From Gangjinia marincola (GTDB lineage: Bacteria; Bacteroidota; Bacteroidia; Flavobacteriales; Flavobacteriaceae), in NCBI RefSeq assembly GCF_039523415.1, contig NZ_BAAAFG010000005.1:109201-173200 (forward strand): 64,000 bases of DNA, written 5' to 3'. Position 1 is the stretch's first letter. Each line of letters opens with the position of its first letter. The translations under genes were made by a program, and so were the position numbers. The notes below the pieces were generated by a model. It searched no databases and had not been told where the DNA came from. It saw only the letters and a program-made list of their open reading frames with translations. Below are positions 47,141-54,184 of this stretch, piece by piece.

Positions 47141-47356
47141 TCATACTTTTGTGACAAACAAATAGATGGTTATATATAATATAGGTATTGATTCTAATAG
47201 ATCATTCCTTATTTGAAGCCAATCTATCCTTTCGGAGATTGAAGTTAGGGTTTGTTCTAACAGCCAAGTCATCGCAAACTCTAACATCTTATGTAACCTT
47301 CTCCACCTTGTGGACTTAGGTTGGTATGATTCTTTTCTCACAAAGCTATGTATCAT
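47141..47356 (-). CDS. Possible 71-aa protein of the PKSTRW family
   Basis: Reads MIHSFVRKESYQPKSTRWRR ... with an amphipathic helical middle and hydrophobic end. It shares PKSTRW-x-RL-x-K and later LxEQ/ER positions with the 41-aa frame at 51335-51460, and the shared codons differ at third positions (AAG/AAA, ACA/ACT), which argues for coding. Against it, the plus strand here forms hairpins, including a terminator at 47342-47370. Coding is possible, not proven. Confidence 0.4.
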   Translation of the reverse strand: MIHSFVRKESYQPKSTRWRRLHKMLEFAMTWLLEQTLTSISERIDWLQIRNDLLESIPILYITIYLFVTKV

Positions 47357-47370
47357 TGCATAGCTTTTTT
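47342..47370 (+). terminator. Plus-strand terminator hairpin of unclear transcript
   Basis: AAAGCTATG pairs with CATAGCTTT (9 bp, 8-nt loop), with six T. No plus-strand gene precedes it closely, so it may end a non-coding transcript or readthrough from the Panacea module. Confidence 0.6.
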
Positions 47371-47392
47371 CTTGTTTAGAGATCAGTCAGAT

Positions 47393-47414
47393 GTCAGCAT
47401 ATATCAGAGATATC
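47393..47414. promoter_or_regulatory. Conserved motif upstream of the 71-aa frame
   Basis: GTCAGCATATATC...ATATC matches 18 of 22 bases with the motif at 51511-51532 that lies similarly upstream of the related 41-aa frame. Possible operator or promoter element. Confidence 0.4.
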
Positions 47415-47544
47415 TAAAAATGAGATCAAGGATTCAAAAGATCTGATGAAAAGTTGATATTTAACTAGACTTTAGTATCTTAGAAGTCTATTTGCTCCAT
47501 GATAGAGCAGAAAAGTATGACCAGTCTAACTATCTAACCAACTA

Positions 47545-48192
47545 ATGACCATGAAAAACTTTATTCTCTTTCTCTTTGTATTTGTACTATTCTCATGCAG
47601 AACAACAAAATTACCTAAAGGAACAACTGCATTAAGTCAAAAAACTTCAGCAGGTTTTATTCCGAACCGATTAGTTAACGAGGCAGCACAAACTTCATAT
47701 GGAACCGTATTTTTTGACGCATCAAAGAGAAGTGCTGTTACTACAATTTATGACACTGCAAAAGTTCGTCCTATGTATTTAGCAGAAGAACAGCCCGATG
47801 CTGTGGTTAGTTTTGTTGAAAATGTTACAGCAGGATTAACAGCTAGTTCAGATGCCAATGACATACAGGCTACAGCTAATTTGACTCGCGCCTTGAGTAC
47901 AACTGTACAAAAGATGACTACAAAGTCTAATGCGTTAAACTATTTAAGAACGTCTCTATATCGACTTAATGAAAGTTTTTATAATAACACCGTGGACACT
48001 ACGTATGCACATCTTTATAAAGAGTCATTAAAATATGCTAAAGAAATTCAACTAAAAGAATTACAGTTACAAATACTTCAAGAGCAGAATGATACGATTC
48101 CGAATGTCGAGGAGTCATTGACAACCTTACGAGAAGCAAGGACCCAAAATGAAGTGACACCTATAGAATCAGAAGAAAAAGAAGATAAATAA
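47545..48192 (+). CDS. Lipoprotein, 215 aa, transposon cargo
   Basis: Signal MTMKNFILFLFVFVLFSC with the lipid cysteine at residue 18 (start may equally be the ATG at 47551). The mature part is helical, with a late coiled-coil-like region (YAKEIQLKELQLQILQEQND). No family recognised. It sits alone on the plus strand between the first and second Panacea modules; a role in cell-surface biology of the host is only a guess. Confidence 0.7.
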   Translation: MTMKNFILFLFVFVLFSCRTTKLPKGTTALSQKTSAGFIPNRLVNEAAQTSYGTVFFDASKRSAVTTIYDTAKVRPMYLAEEQPDAVVSFVENVTAGLTASSDANDIQATANLTRALSTTVQKMTTKSNALNYLRTSLYRLNESFYNNTVDTTYAHLYKESLKYAKEIQLKELQLQILQEQNDTIPNVEESLTTLREARTQNEVTPIESEEKEDK

Positions 48193-48217
48193 AATTCCAT
48201 ATTGTGACATAATTCCA

Positions 48218-48225
48218 TAATTTTG
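48218..48225 (+). promoter_or_regulatory. -7 element TAATTTTG four bases before an ATG
   Basis: TAATTTTG matches the Bacteroidota -7 box and is followed by GATC then ATG at 48230, the same 4-nt spacing as at 46129-46141. No well-placed TTG is present upstream, so confidence is limited. Confidence 0.4.
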
Positions 48226-48229
48226 GATC

Positions 48230-48499
48230 ATGTCCTATCAAGTAAATTTCGTCAATGAGTCTCCACATGAATTAAGTCGGTTGATTCGATCAATGCACCG
48301 TGATCGAATCGCAGAAGCCTGCAAAGACAAAGGCTTACCCTATCCACAAAATCCAGATTGGTTTCTGCTTTGGGTCAGGAGGGGTAAAATCTGCTTAGCA
48401 TATAGATATACTAAAGGTGGTCATCCAACTGAATTGCTTGATATTCATCCAGTCGAATTGCCGCAATCTGGTTGGACAATGCATTTGACTAATAAGTAG
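48230..48499 (+). CDS. Hypothetical protein, 89 aa
   Basis: Small soluble protein with a distinctive aromatic centre (NPDWFLLWVRRGKICLAYRY) and a His/Pro-rich end. Not recognised. The putative promoter lies immediately before the ATG, suggesting its own transcript. Part of the transposon cargo. Confidence 0.6.
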   Translation: MSYQVNFVNESPHELSRLIRSMHRDRIAEACKDKGLPYPQNPDWFLLWVRRGKICLAYRYTKGGHPTELLDIHPVELPQSGWTMHLTNK

Positions 48500-48507
48500 C
48501 CATTAAA

Positions 48508-48718
48508 AACCGTAAACCGCTTAATCCAACCGTACTTTTAACCATTATTTTAACCGTTCTTAGGATGTTAAATTGAGATTGATGATTAGAGTGTAACCCG
48601 CATTATACCTGTGATATCAGAAAATCAACTTGTTAAACTATACAGAATCAGCGGTTTGGTATAATTATAGATACGGTTACGATTGAAATATTTTACTTAC
48701 TTTTACGCCCTACAACCG
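48508..48718. promoter_or_regulatory. Cluster of AACCG/CGGTT motifs before the second Panacea module
   Basis: Seven AACCG or CGGTT pentamers occur in 211 bp of otherwise A/T-rich intergenic DNA, in both orientations and ending just before the ATG at 48723. This could be an operator region for autoregulation, but the spacing is irregular. Confidence 0.35.
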
Positions 48719-48722
48719 CCAC

Positions 48723-49247
48723 ATGAATACATTCAAACTTGATTCCGATAAAGCCAAAAATGCTTTGTATTTTGTCATTAATGAATTAATTACTAATGTT
48801 GGTAATGCCGATCTTCATAAAATAATGAAGATTTTATACTTCGCTGAACAGAAGCATTTGTCGAAGTATGGATTACCTCTCACAGGTGATGATTTTATAT
48901 GTATGGATTATGGACCCGTTCCATCATGGACCAAAAATGAAATTGAGTTAAATGATTTAATTGAGAGAAATTCTAATGATATACATTGCACAATTGAACC
49001 TGATACAGACTACCTATCAGAGTCTAATCTTGAGTGTCTACGTGAATCGATAGAAGAAAATAAATCTTTAACTTTTCGAGAATTGACTGACAAATCTCAT
49101 GATAGTGCATGGCATTTAACAAATCCTAACTCCCCGATAAGTACGTTACAAATTTATCAAGCTACTATTACAGAGAATATACAAGATGATCCTGTATTAG
49201 AACTTCTCAAGCTTAGACTCCAAAACGATCAATTAGAATTGCAATAA
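48723..49247 (+). CDS. Second Panacea-domain putative antitoxin
   Basis: 174 aa. NADLHKIMKILYFAEQKHLS near residue 28 and YGLPLTGDDFICMDYGPVPS near 49 are the Panacea core. It is only distantly similar to the first copy, so it was not produced by a recent duplication. A small gene follows 15 bp later, the expected place of the toxin. Confidence 0.85.
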   Translation: MNTFKLDSDKAKNALYFVINELITNVGNADLHKIMKILYFAEQKHLSKYGLPLTGDDFICMDYGPVPSWTKNEIELNDLIERNSNDIHCTIEPDTDYLSESNLECLRESIEENKSLTFRELTDKSHDSAWHLTNPNSPISTLQIYQATITENIQDDPVLELLKLRLQNDQLELQ

Positions 49248-49262
49248 AAATAGTTAGTTGTT

Positions 49263-49715
49263 TTGGGTTTATTAGGAGACAGTTTTCCGCAAAAAATTCG
49301 TCAAGAAAGTACTGACCGAAAGTTACAGACTGGTAATGTTCTTAAAGTACAATTACAGATTGTAGAAACACATGAAAAATATATAGTCATTCTTCAAAAT
49401 GTTGATTCTACATCAGATACAATTGGCTACTTAATTATAAATTCTGAAATCAATCAAAACGTATTTAAAACAGAGTACTTACGACAACAACATGTTGAAA
49501 TTAAATGCACGGATCATACCTTTCTACATCATGACAGCTATATTGATTGCGCTAATATAAAGTACGAGTCAAAGGAGAAGATTAAAGAACTTTTACTCCA
49601 AGAACCTTTTCGTCATAAAGGTTCTGTTTCTAATGATTGTTTTAAACAGATTAATCTAACGATATCGACTTCAACTGTTTTATCTAAGAAAATAAAAGAA
49701 ACTTTTGGGTTCTAG
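49263..49715 (+). CDS. Candidate toxin partner of the second Panacea antitoxin
   Basis: 150 aa from TTG 49263, 15 bp after the antitoxin. Predicted mostly beta: NVLKVQLQIVETHEKYIVIL, TIGYLIINSEINQNVF, HHDSYIDCANI. The order of strands and the sYIDc-type segment recall PemK/MazF-like barrels, but key residues cannot be aligned by eye. Different from the partner of the first module. Toxin status is inferred. Confidence 0.6.
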   Translation: MGLLGDSFPQKIRQESTDRKLQTGNVLKVQLQIVETHEKYIVILQNVDSTSDTIGYLIINSEINQNVFKTEYLRQQHVEIKCTDHTFLHHDSYIDCANIKYESKEKIKELLLQEPFRHKGSVSNDCFKQINLTISTSTVLSKKIKETFGF

Positions 49716-49754
49716 CATTGAATCAACTAATTTCATTAAGTATTAGAACTTACT

Positions 49755-49886
49755 TTGAAAAACTATCACAAAAATGATCCTCGACTTTGGTGGGCCTATT
49801 CCTCATGGGGTAAATGGATAGTTAGAATCCTACTCTTTGCACTTGCGATACTTGTCTTTTTAGAAATATTAGGTTTCGACGTATGA
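49755..49886 (+). CDS. Single-helix membrane protein, 43 aa
   Basis: From TTG 49755: MKNYHKNDPRLWWAYSSWGK, then a hydrophobic helix (VRILLFALAILVFLEIL) and a short end. Its TGA overlaps the ATG of the next gene in ATGA, the classic coupling arrangement, which supports it despite its size. Likely an inner-membrane microprotein working with the 78-aa protein. Confidence 0.6.
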   Translation: MKNYHKNDPRLWWAYSSWGKWIVRILLFALAILVFLEILGFDV

Positions 49887-50119
49887 CACTCTACGAATAT
49901 AAATCCCTAGAAACCGAAGAACAATTCGACCACCTCTGGAAACAGGGTCAATACTTGACTCAACGATCAACGATCGAACGAAGATTTGCAGTCTATGCCT
50001 TGCATGACTTCTTTGTTGAAATCGTTTACGACAGGCATTCAAATTCTATTGTTAAACATACTTCATTTATTGAAGGAGATATTCTGAATAAGTACGCCAA
50101 CTTAGGGAAGCTTCTGTGA
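49883..50119 (+). CDS. Conserved Bacteroidota hypothetical protein, 78 aa
   Basis: Begins MTLYEYKSLETEEQFDHLWK, with a central IERRFAVYALHDFFVEIVYD. Small proteins of this pattern are common in Bacteroidota, often in accessory regions; no function is known. Translationally coupled to the 43-aa membrane protein (4-bp overlap). Confidence 0.7.
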   Translation: MTLYEYKSLETEEQFDHLWKQGQYLTQRSTIERRFAVYALHDFFVEIVYDRHSNSIVKHTSFIEGDILNKYANLGKLL

Positions 50120-50148
50120 AACTATATCAATCATTTTATAATATACAA

Positions 50149-51258
50149 TTATATTGAATTGAATATAAAGTAGATGATTACTAGGAAAAAGACACTCCAT
50201 AAACAGCCTTGAATCTTTTTGCTTTTATGATCTTTTGGTGAATCTACTCGATCTACAATAATTGACTCCTTCTTCAATCTATTTAGTTCCTTCTGAAAAT
50301 TCTGCTCCCATTCTGGAGGCAATTCAAACACAATTTCGGTTCTAATTTCCTCATATTCTTCATCATCGTTTTCTTTTTGATCAAGCAGTAGAAGCAATTC
50401 TTCCGCTTTTTTTGGAATGATTGACAATTTATTGATTTGAGATCCTATCTGTCCTATGAGTAATTGATGCAGTCTCATGTAATCTTCAGGAACCCTAGTG
50501 AAATGGAGCTTCTCTTCGAACTTCACAATTTGCTGAAGATAGTCTTGAAACAGAAGACAAACATGATGAATTTCGTTAACATCTCCTTCAATTCCAGGTT
50601 CTCCCCAACTAGCTGTCATTTTAGCCAGTAACCCATTGACAGGGGCCAATATCTCTGACATTTCACCAGTTATTTGACCAATCCAATCTAGAGCATCATC
50701 CTCGGATATGTTAGTTTTCTCTCGAAGATAGAGCCCATTATGAAGATCTTGTAATCGACGATAGATTGGATCATTTAAATGCTTCATTAATTCTGCAGTT
50801 AATCTCCATTCCCATCCCGGACTCTTATCAATCACAATTCTCCTAATAATCGGTGGGTATTCTTGAAATTGATCCAGTTCGACAGATTCTATTTGATATA
50901 AAAATTGATCACTTGTTGTACCTAGAGCAGAAGCAACATATTGCTCATGGCTTTCTCTCCATTTGTAAAGTAAAGACACAGGATATCTATGTTCGTCTGT
51001 GTCAATGAGTTTATGACAATTTCTACAAAGCCAAATTGCATTTGTAATTTCTGCCCTTGTAGCATCATTCATTTTAGTGTCAAACCTTGGAGAACCCATC
51101 CTAGCGCCATGGATATGAGCAGCTTCTCCAATTACGGTTGCTTTTTTCGGGTTCTCATTAGGACCCACTGTGGATACTCTACAATCTGGATTAGAACACA
51201 GAAATGAAGCTCTTTTGGCTAATGTTTCGACAGTAGTACGACTAAAATCAGGAATCAA
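50149..51258 (-). CDS. HNH endonuclease-like protein with C-terminal membrane helix
   Basis: 369 aa. An HNH zinc-finger nuclease domain at the N-terminus: Cys21 and Cys26 (FLCSNPDC), the catalytic-type His pair in EAAHIHGA (48, 50), Asn73, and Cys78/Cys81/His82 in WLCRNCHK. The middle (about 130-335) is helical with no known domain. The last 20 residues (GCLWSVFFLVIIYFIFNSI) form a membrane anchor. A membrane-tethered nuclease suggests a role in DNA entry or phage defence, which is inference. It is alone on the minus strand within the transposon cargo. Confidence 0.82.
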   Translation of the reverse strand: MIPDFSRTTVETLAKRASFLCSNPDCRVSTVGPNENPKKATVIGEAAHIHGARMGSPRFDTKMNDATRAEITNAIWLCRNCHKLIDTDEHRYPVSLLYKWRESHEQYVASALGTTSDQFLYQIESVELDQFQEYPPIIRRIVIDKSPGWEWRLTAELMKHLNDPIYRRLQDLHNGLYLREKTNISEDDALDWIGQITGEMSEILAPVNGLLAKMTASWGEPGIEGDVNEIHHVCLLFQDYLQQIVKFEEKLHFTRVPEDYMRLHQLLIGQIGSQINKLSIIPKKAEELLLLLDQKENDDEEYEEIRTEIVFELPPEWEQNFQKELNRLKKESIIVDRVDSPKDHKSKKIQGCLWSVFFLVIIYFIFNSI

Positions 51259-51299
51259 GCTAAACAGATTTATTTTGAATAGTTAAATATACATATAAA

Positions 51300-51332
51300 A
51301 GAAAAGGATCGTCAAGATTGACGACCCTCTGT
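51300..51332 (-). terminator. Terminator after the 41-aa frame
   Basis: Minus-strand hairpin GGGTCGTCAA-TC-TTGACGATCC (one mismatch or G-T) followed by TTTTCTTTT. It lies directly past the stop at 51335, supporting transcription of that small frame. Confidence 0.75.
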
Positions 51333-51334
51333 TT

Positions 51335-51460
51335 TTAGCTTGTCCATCTTTCGATGACAAACTCGATGATCTGTTCTGCTAGTTGCTTCATAACATAACT
51401 GATCATCTCTTTTATGAGCCTTGTCCACCTAGTGGATTTAGGCTCTTTTTGAGTTTTCAT
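51335..51460 (-). CDS. Small PKSTRW-family protein, 41 aa
   Basis: Translates as MKTQKEPKSTRWTRLIKEMI ... ending IERWTS. Related to the frame at 47141-47356 through PKSTRW-x-RL-x-K. It has a terminator right behind and the 22-nt shared motif (51511-51532) upstream. On the plus strand the same DNA forms a strong hairpin with T-run (51417-51450), so the locus may work in both directions. Confidence 0.5.
   Translation of the reverse strand: MKTQKEPKSTRWTRLIKEMISYVMKQLAEQIIEFVIERWTS
51417..51450 (+). terminator. Plus-strand terminator-like hairpin inside the 41-aa frame
   Basis: GAGCCT...GTCCAC-CTA-GTGGAT...AGGCTC followed by TTTTT. At the homologous place near 47297 the outer stem is AACCT/AGGTT, so one G-C pair has become A-T on both arms, keeping the pairing. 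This points to selection on the RNA fold as well as the frame. Confidence 0.5.
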
Positions 51461-51510
51461 CCACTATGTAGCAGATGGGTCGATTTTTCTACTCTATTGA
51501 CTTCTTCTTT

Positions 51511-51532
51511 GTCAACATATATCCGACATATC
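51511..51532. promoter_or_regulatory. Conserved motif upstream of the 41-aa frame
   Basis: GTCAACATATATCCGACATA followed by TC; 18 of 22 bases agree with 47393-47414. It contains a TGTC...GACA inverted element. Possible shared operator of the two small genes. Confidence 0.4.
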
Positions 51533-51559
51533 AAAAGGCGTAACTCTACTGCCCTGAAA

Positions 51560-51591
51560 TTGTCAGGTGTCGTCAATTTTAATTAATTTTG
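51560..51591 (+). promoter_or_regulatory. Promoter of the structured RNA / exported-protein leader
   Basis: TTG at 51560-51562, a 21-nt spacer and TAATTTTG at 51584-51591, an exact match to the Bacteroidota consensus with the same 21-nt spacing as the first Panacea promoter. Transcription should start near 51597. Confidence 0.65.
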
Positions 51592-51629
51592 TATTAGATA
51601 AAATATTGTGCTTTATAGCATTGTTGTTG

Positions 51630-51784
51630 AACCTAAATTACCACATTGACCCAACTTAGGTTGAGTCTCTAAAAGAAAGCAAACAATGTATATGAGTGCG
51701 CCTGTACGGCGTGGCTTGTATCATTGCTTTCTATAGGATGTGGTAATCCTTGGTTTAACGTGGTGCAATGTCCACGCTTTTTTA
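51630..51784 (+). ncRNA. Candidate structured leader RNA with pseudoknot and terminator
   Basis: Three hairpins follow the promoter. H1: AACCTAA (51630) with TTAGGTT (51656-51662). H2: AGAAAGC...GCTTTCT (51674-51732), a long stem with an inner CGCC/GGCG. H3: CGTGG/CCACG (51759-51776) with CTTTTTT, a terminator. The loop of H1, ATTACCACA (51637-51645), is exactly complementary to TGTGGTAAT (51739-51747) between H2 and H3, giving a pseudoknot. The 16 nt AACCTAAATTACCACA recur at 51804-51819, next to the ATG of the following gene, so the same segment can pair with either copy. No known RNA family recognised. Confidence 0.65.
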
Positions 51785-51801
51785 TTGAAGAAACATCGAG
51801 T

Positions 51802-51821
51802 TAAACCTAAATTACCACACC
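51802..51821 (+). promoter_or_regulatory. Repeat of the H1 sequence at the start codon of the exported protein
   Basis: TAAACCTAAATTACCACACC ends directly before ATG 51822 and repeats 51630-51645 exactly over 16 bases. It can pair with the TGTGGTAAT...GGTTTA segment at 51739-51756 and would then cover the ribosome entry region. A translational switch is inferred. Confidence 0.55.
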
Positions 51822-53177
51822 ATGAGTCACTTATTCACGAGGCTGACCCTAGTCTCTATTGTCCTAACCCTAGCAACACATCGTTCCAATGCCCAAGAAG
51901 TCACGATACCAGAAGGTTGGTTCCAAAAAGATCACATTAAGGGTCAACTGAAAAGAGGCCTAGGTGCAGTTGTCGTCAACGTAACAGAGGTTGATTGGTA
52001 TCCAATGATAGAAGGTGAAGTTGAGACTCTAACCTATCAATCATGGAGGAAAGACCTAGAAGCTCTCCAACCGCATTATGATGCCTACCTAGAGGGCAAG
52101 AAGCAAGACTCCATCAGAGCCTATCAGTTTCAGGAAATTGATAGATTGATTGGAGAGTATCTAAAGGGCAAGAATAAGACCCTATTGATCGAGGCACAAG
52201 CCTTAGCAGATAGTCAACAGTTAAAGATTGAAGTTGAAGATTCGAGTCCGCAATACCGTGGCTATGCAAATAAACCTCAAATAGAATTGAGACTGGCAGA
52301 AAAAGGTCGTGTCTCATCTAGGAAAGAGATTCAACTGTATCAATCTCAATTAGAGAAACAGAAGCCACAAGAAAGAGTCACCAATTATCAAGCAAAAGAG
52401 TACTTGAGACTCATGGAACAACAGGCTTCAATTCCAAAGACAGAAAAGGGGAAAGTCCAATCCAAGGTGGCTCAAAAGAGACTGGCATACCTGCCAACTA
52501 CTAAAAAGATTGAATTAGGAACCATATCAGGAACATTTGAACTGATTGGTAATGATTTCTCGTATACCCAAGAAGAGATTCCAGGAGTGGCACAGGCTAA
52601 AGAGTTATATCCAGCCCAAGAGACAGGTTCAATCCCTGCTTGTTGTACGATCATCAAAGACACAGAGTCAGGACAATTAATCACTATCAATTCAACAGAG
52701 GTCTTTCAGTTAATGGAAAGAGACATGAATCAGGCAGCATACGTGGAGGAGGTTGAAGCATTGGGATATCAAACCCATACAAGAGACTGGGAAGTCTATC
52801 TGAATACTAATCACTACGAAGTCAAGGTCGATCGTTTCCTGATGGAGGCTCTCAAGGAGAACCCAAAGGTCCTACAAACTCTTGACGCTCATTATGGGCA
52901 CTTGAAAGCAGTTTGGAATCAATTGCCCAGTATCACATCTGCTTTAACAGAGTCTATCAGAGTCTATCGAATCAAGAAACAAAACATCTCCAACTCTATG
53001 ATTGAAAAATGGAAAGCAGAGACAAAAAAGGCCATCAAACTGAATGACCAGTTGATGACCCTAAATATGAAAGAGTTCCCACTATCTCAATACTATCCCC
53101 TAGATGCCTCACAGTCCCAAGAGATTGACACTTTTACGGATGCCTTAATTGCCTCTCGTGGGATTCTGATGCTTTAG
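51822..53177 (+). CDS. Exported protein of unknown function, 451 aa
   Basis: Signal peptide MSHLFTRLTLVSIVLTLATH with cleavage near SNAQ. The mature protein is Gln/Glu/Lys rich and largely helical, with coiled-coil-like stretches (SRKEIQLYQSQLEKQKPQER) and one Cys pair (PACCTI). No family recognised. Its stop overlaps the stop of the convergent transposase gene by 4 bp, and its leader contains the structured RNA. Cargo of the transposon; composition resembles the transposase gene rather than the chromosome, by impression. Confidence 0.75.
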   Translation: MSHLFTRLTLVSIVLTLATHRSNAQEVTIPEGWFQKDHIKGQLKRGLGAVVVNVTEVDWYPMIEGEVETLTYQSWRKDLEALQPHYDAYLEGKKQDSIRAYQFQEIDRLIGEYLKGKNKTLLIEAQALADSQQLKIEVEDSSPQYRGYANKPQIELRLAEKGRVSSRKEIQLYQSQLEKQKPQERVTNYQAKEYLRLMEQQASIPKTEKGKVQSKVAQKRLAYLPTTKKIELGTISGTFELIGNDFSYTQEEIPGVAQAKELYPAQETGSIPACCTIIKDTESGQLITINSTEVFQLMERDMNQAAYVEEVEALGYQTHTRDWEVYLNTNHYEVKVDRFLMEALKENPKVLQTLDAHYGHLKAVWNQLPSITSALTESIRVYRIKKQNISNSMIEKWKAETKKAIKLNDQLMTLNMKEFPLSQYYPLDASQSQEIDTFTDALIASRGILML

Positions 53178-54184
53178 GCTGTCAATTCTTGGTACTGTAA
53201 GCGATGAGTGGCTCCTTGGAGAGATAGGATGAATCGTACACCATCAGGCATGTGTCGAGTATTGTAACGATAGGCAAATTCATCACAATAAAGTTGTAAA
53301 TGCTTGGCACTAGCAACATGGTAGATACCGAAAATACCCCTTTTCAGGAGACTCCAAAATCCTTCGATACTATTGGTATGGTATCCATCTTGCATAAAAC
53401 TACCCTTGCTATGATCAATGACTCGGTGTTGATACATTCGATGGAGACCCTTGTACCCCACCCAACCATCAGAGACCACCGTAGAACCCTCTTCAACGGT
53501 ATCATTAATCACACCTTTGAGAGTTCGGCCTCGGGTATTAGGGACAATTTCAGTTTTGACCTGACCATCGCTTAAGAGTCCGAAAACAACGGTCTTTGAT
53601 TTGGTACTACGACCTTGAGTACCTTTCTCTTGTTTAGGCTTGGCCTTGTTAGCATTCCGTCCTCCGACATAGGTTTCATCAACTTGAACGACTCCATCCA
53701 TTTTTTGACTGCTTCGATCGCTAAAAGAATTTCTGATTCTACTCAACATGAACCACGCTGTCTTTTGAGTGATGTTGAGGTCTCTATGAAGTTGAAGACT
53801 ACTAATCCCTTTCTTATGTGAAGCAAAGAGATAGATGGCTGTAAACCATTTTCGGAGTGGAATGTGAGAGCCTTCAAACATCGTACCTACAGTTACTGTA
53901 AATCTACGTCGACAGGTTCGACATTTATAGAGACCCTTAAAGATGCCTCTTTGTTTCAATTTATAGTGACCCGTGTGGCAATGTCCACAATGGGCACAGC
54001 AGGGTTCACCGCCCCATCTAATAGCCTCTAAATATTCTCGACAAGCGGCTTCGGTATTCAGAGTATCAATCATCTGTAAGATTGATTGAAAGACAGGAAC
54101 TTCTTCATCTTGGGTGTAATTGTCTATCATCCTTGTTTTATTAAATTTAATACTTTTTGTTGACATCCGAAACTTTTTATACAT
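53174..54184 (-). CDS. IS1595 family (ISXO2-like) transposase
   Basis: 336 aa. N-terminal zinc ribbon: Cys/His set in CCAHCGHCHTGHYKL and YKCRTCRRRFTV (residues 62-97). The DDE-type catalytic triad is Asp169 in VVQVDETYVGG, Asp239 in TVVSDGWVGY and Glu274 in YHTNSIEGFW, the ISXO2 N-x-x-E context. The domain order and length fit the IS1595 family. All residues appear intact, so it may be active. It lies near the right end of the 9-kb element, whose 8-bp target duplication fits this family. Confidence 0.92.
   Translation of the reverse strand: MYKKFRMSTKSIKFNKTRMIDNYTQDEEVPVFQSILQMIDTLNTEAACREYLEAIRWGGEPCCAHCGHCHTGHYKLKQRGIFKGLYKCRTCRRRFTVTVGTMFEGSHIPLRKWFTAIYLFASHKKGISSLQLHRDLNITQKTAWFMLSRIRNSFSDRSSQKMDGVVQVDETYVGGRNANKAKPKQEKGTQGRSTKSKTVVFGLLSDGQVKTEIVPNTRGRTLKGVINDTVEEGSTVVSDGWVGYKGLHRMYQHRVIDHSKGSFMQDGYHTNSIEGFWSLLKRGIFGIYHVASAKHLQLYCDEFAYRYNTRHMPDGVRFILSLQGATHRLQYQELTA

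Noticed and set aside
51630..51784. A retron or group II intron RNA
   Set aside because: No reverse transcriptase or maturase is encoded anywhere in the element, and the expected intron domains are absent.
51740..51940. 66-aa plus-strand frame across the structured RNA
   Set aside because: Out of frame with the clear signal peptide gene at 51822 and running through the terminator hairpin; a shadow.
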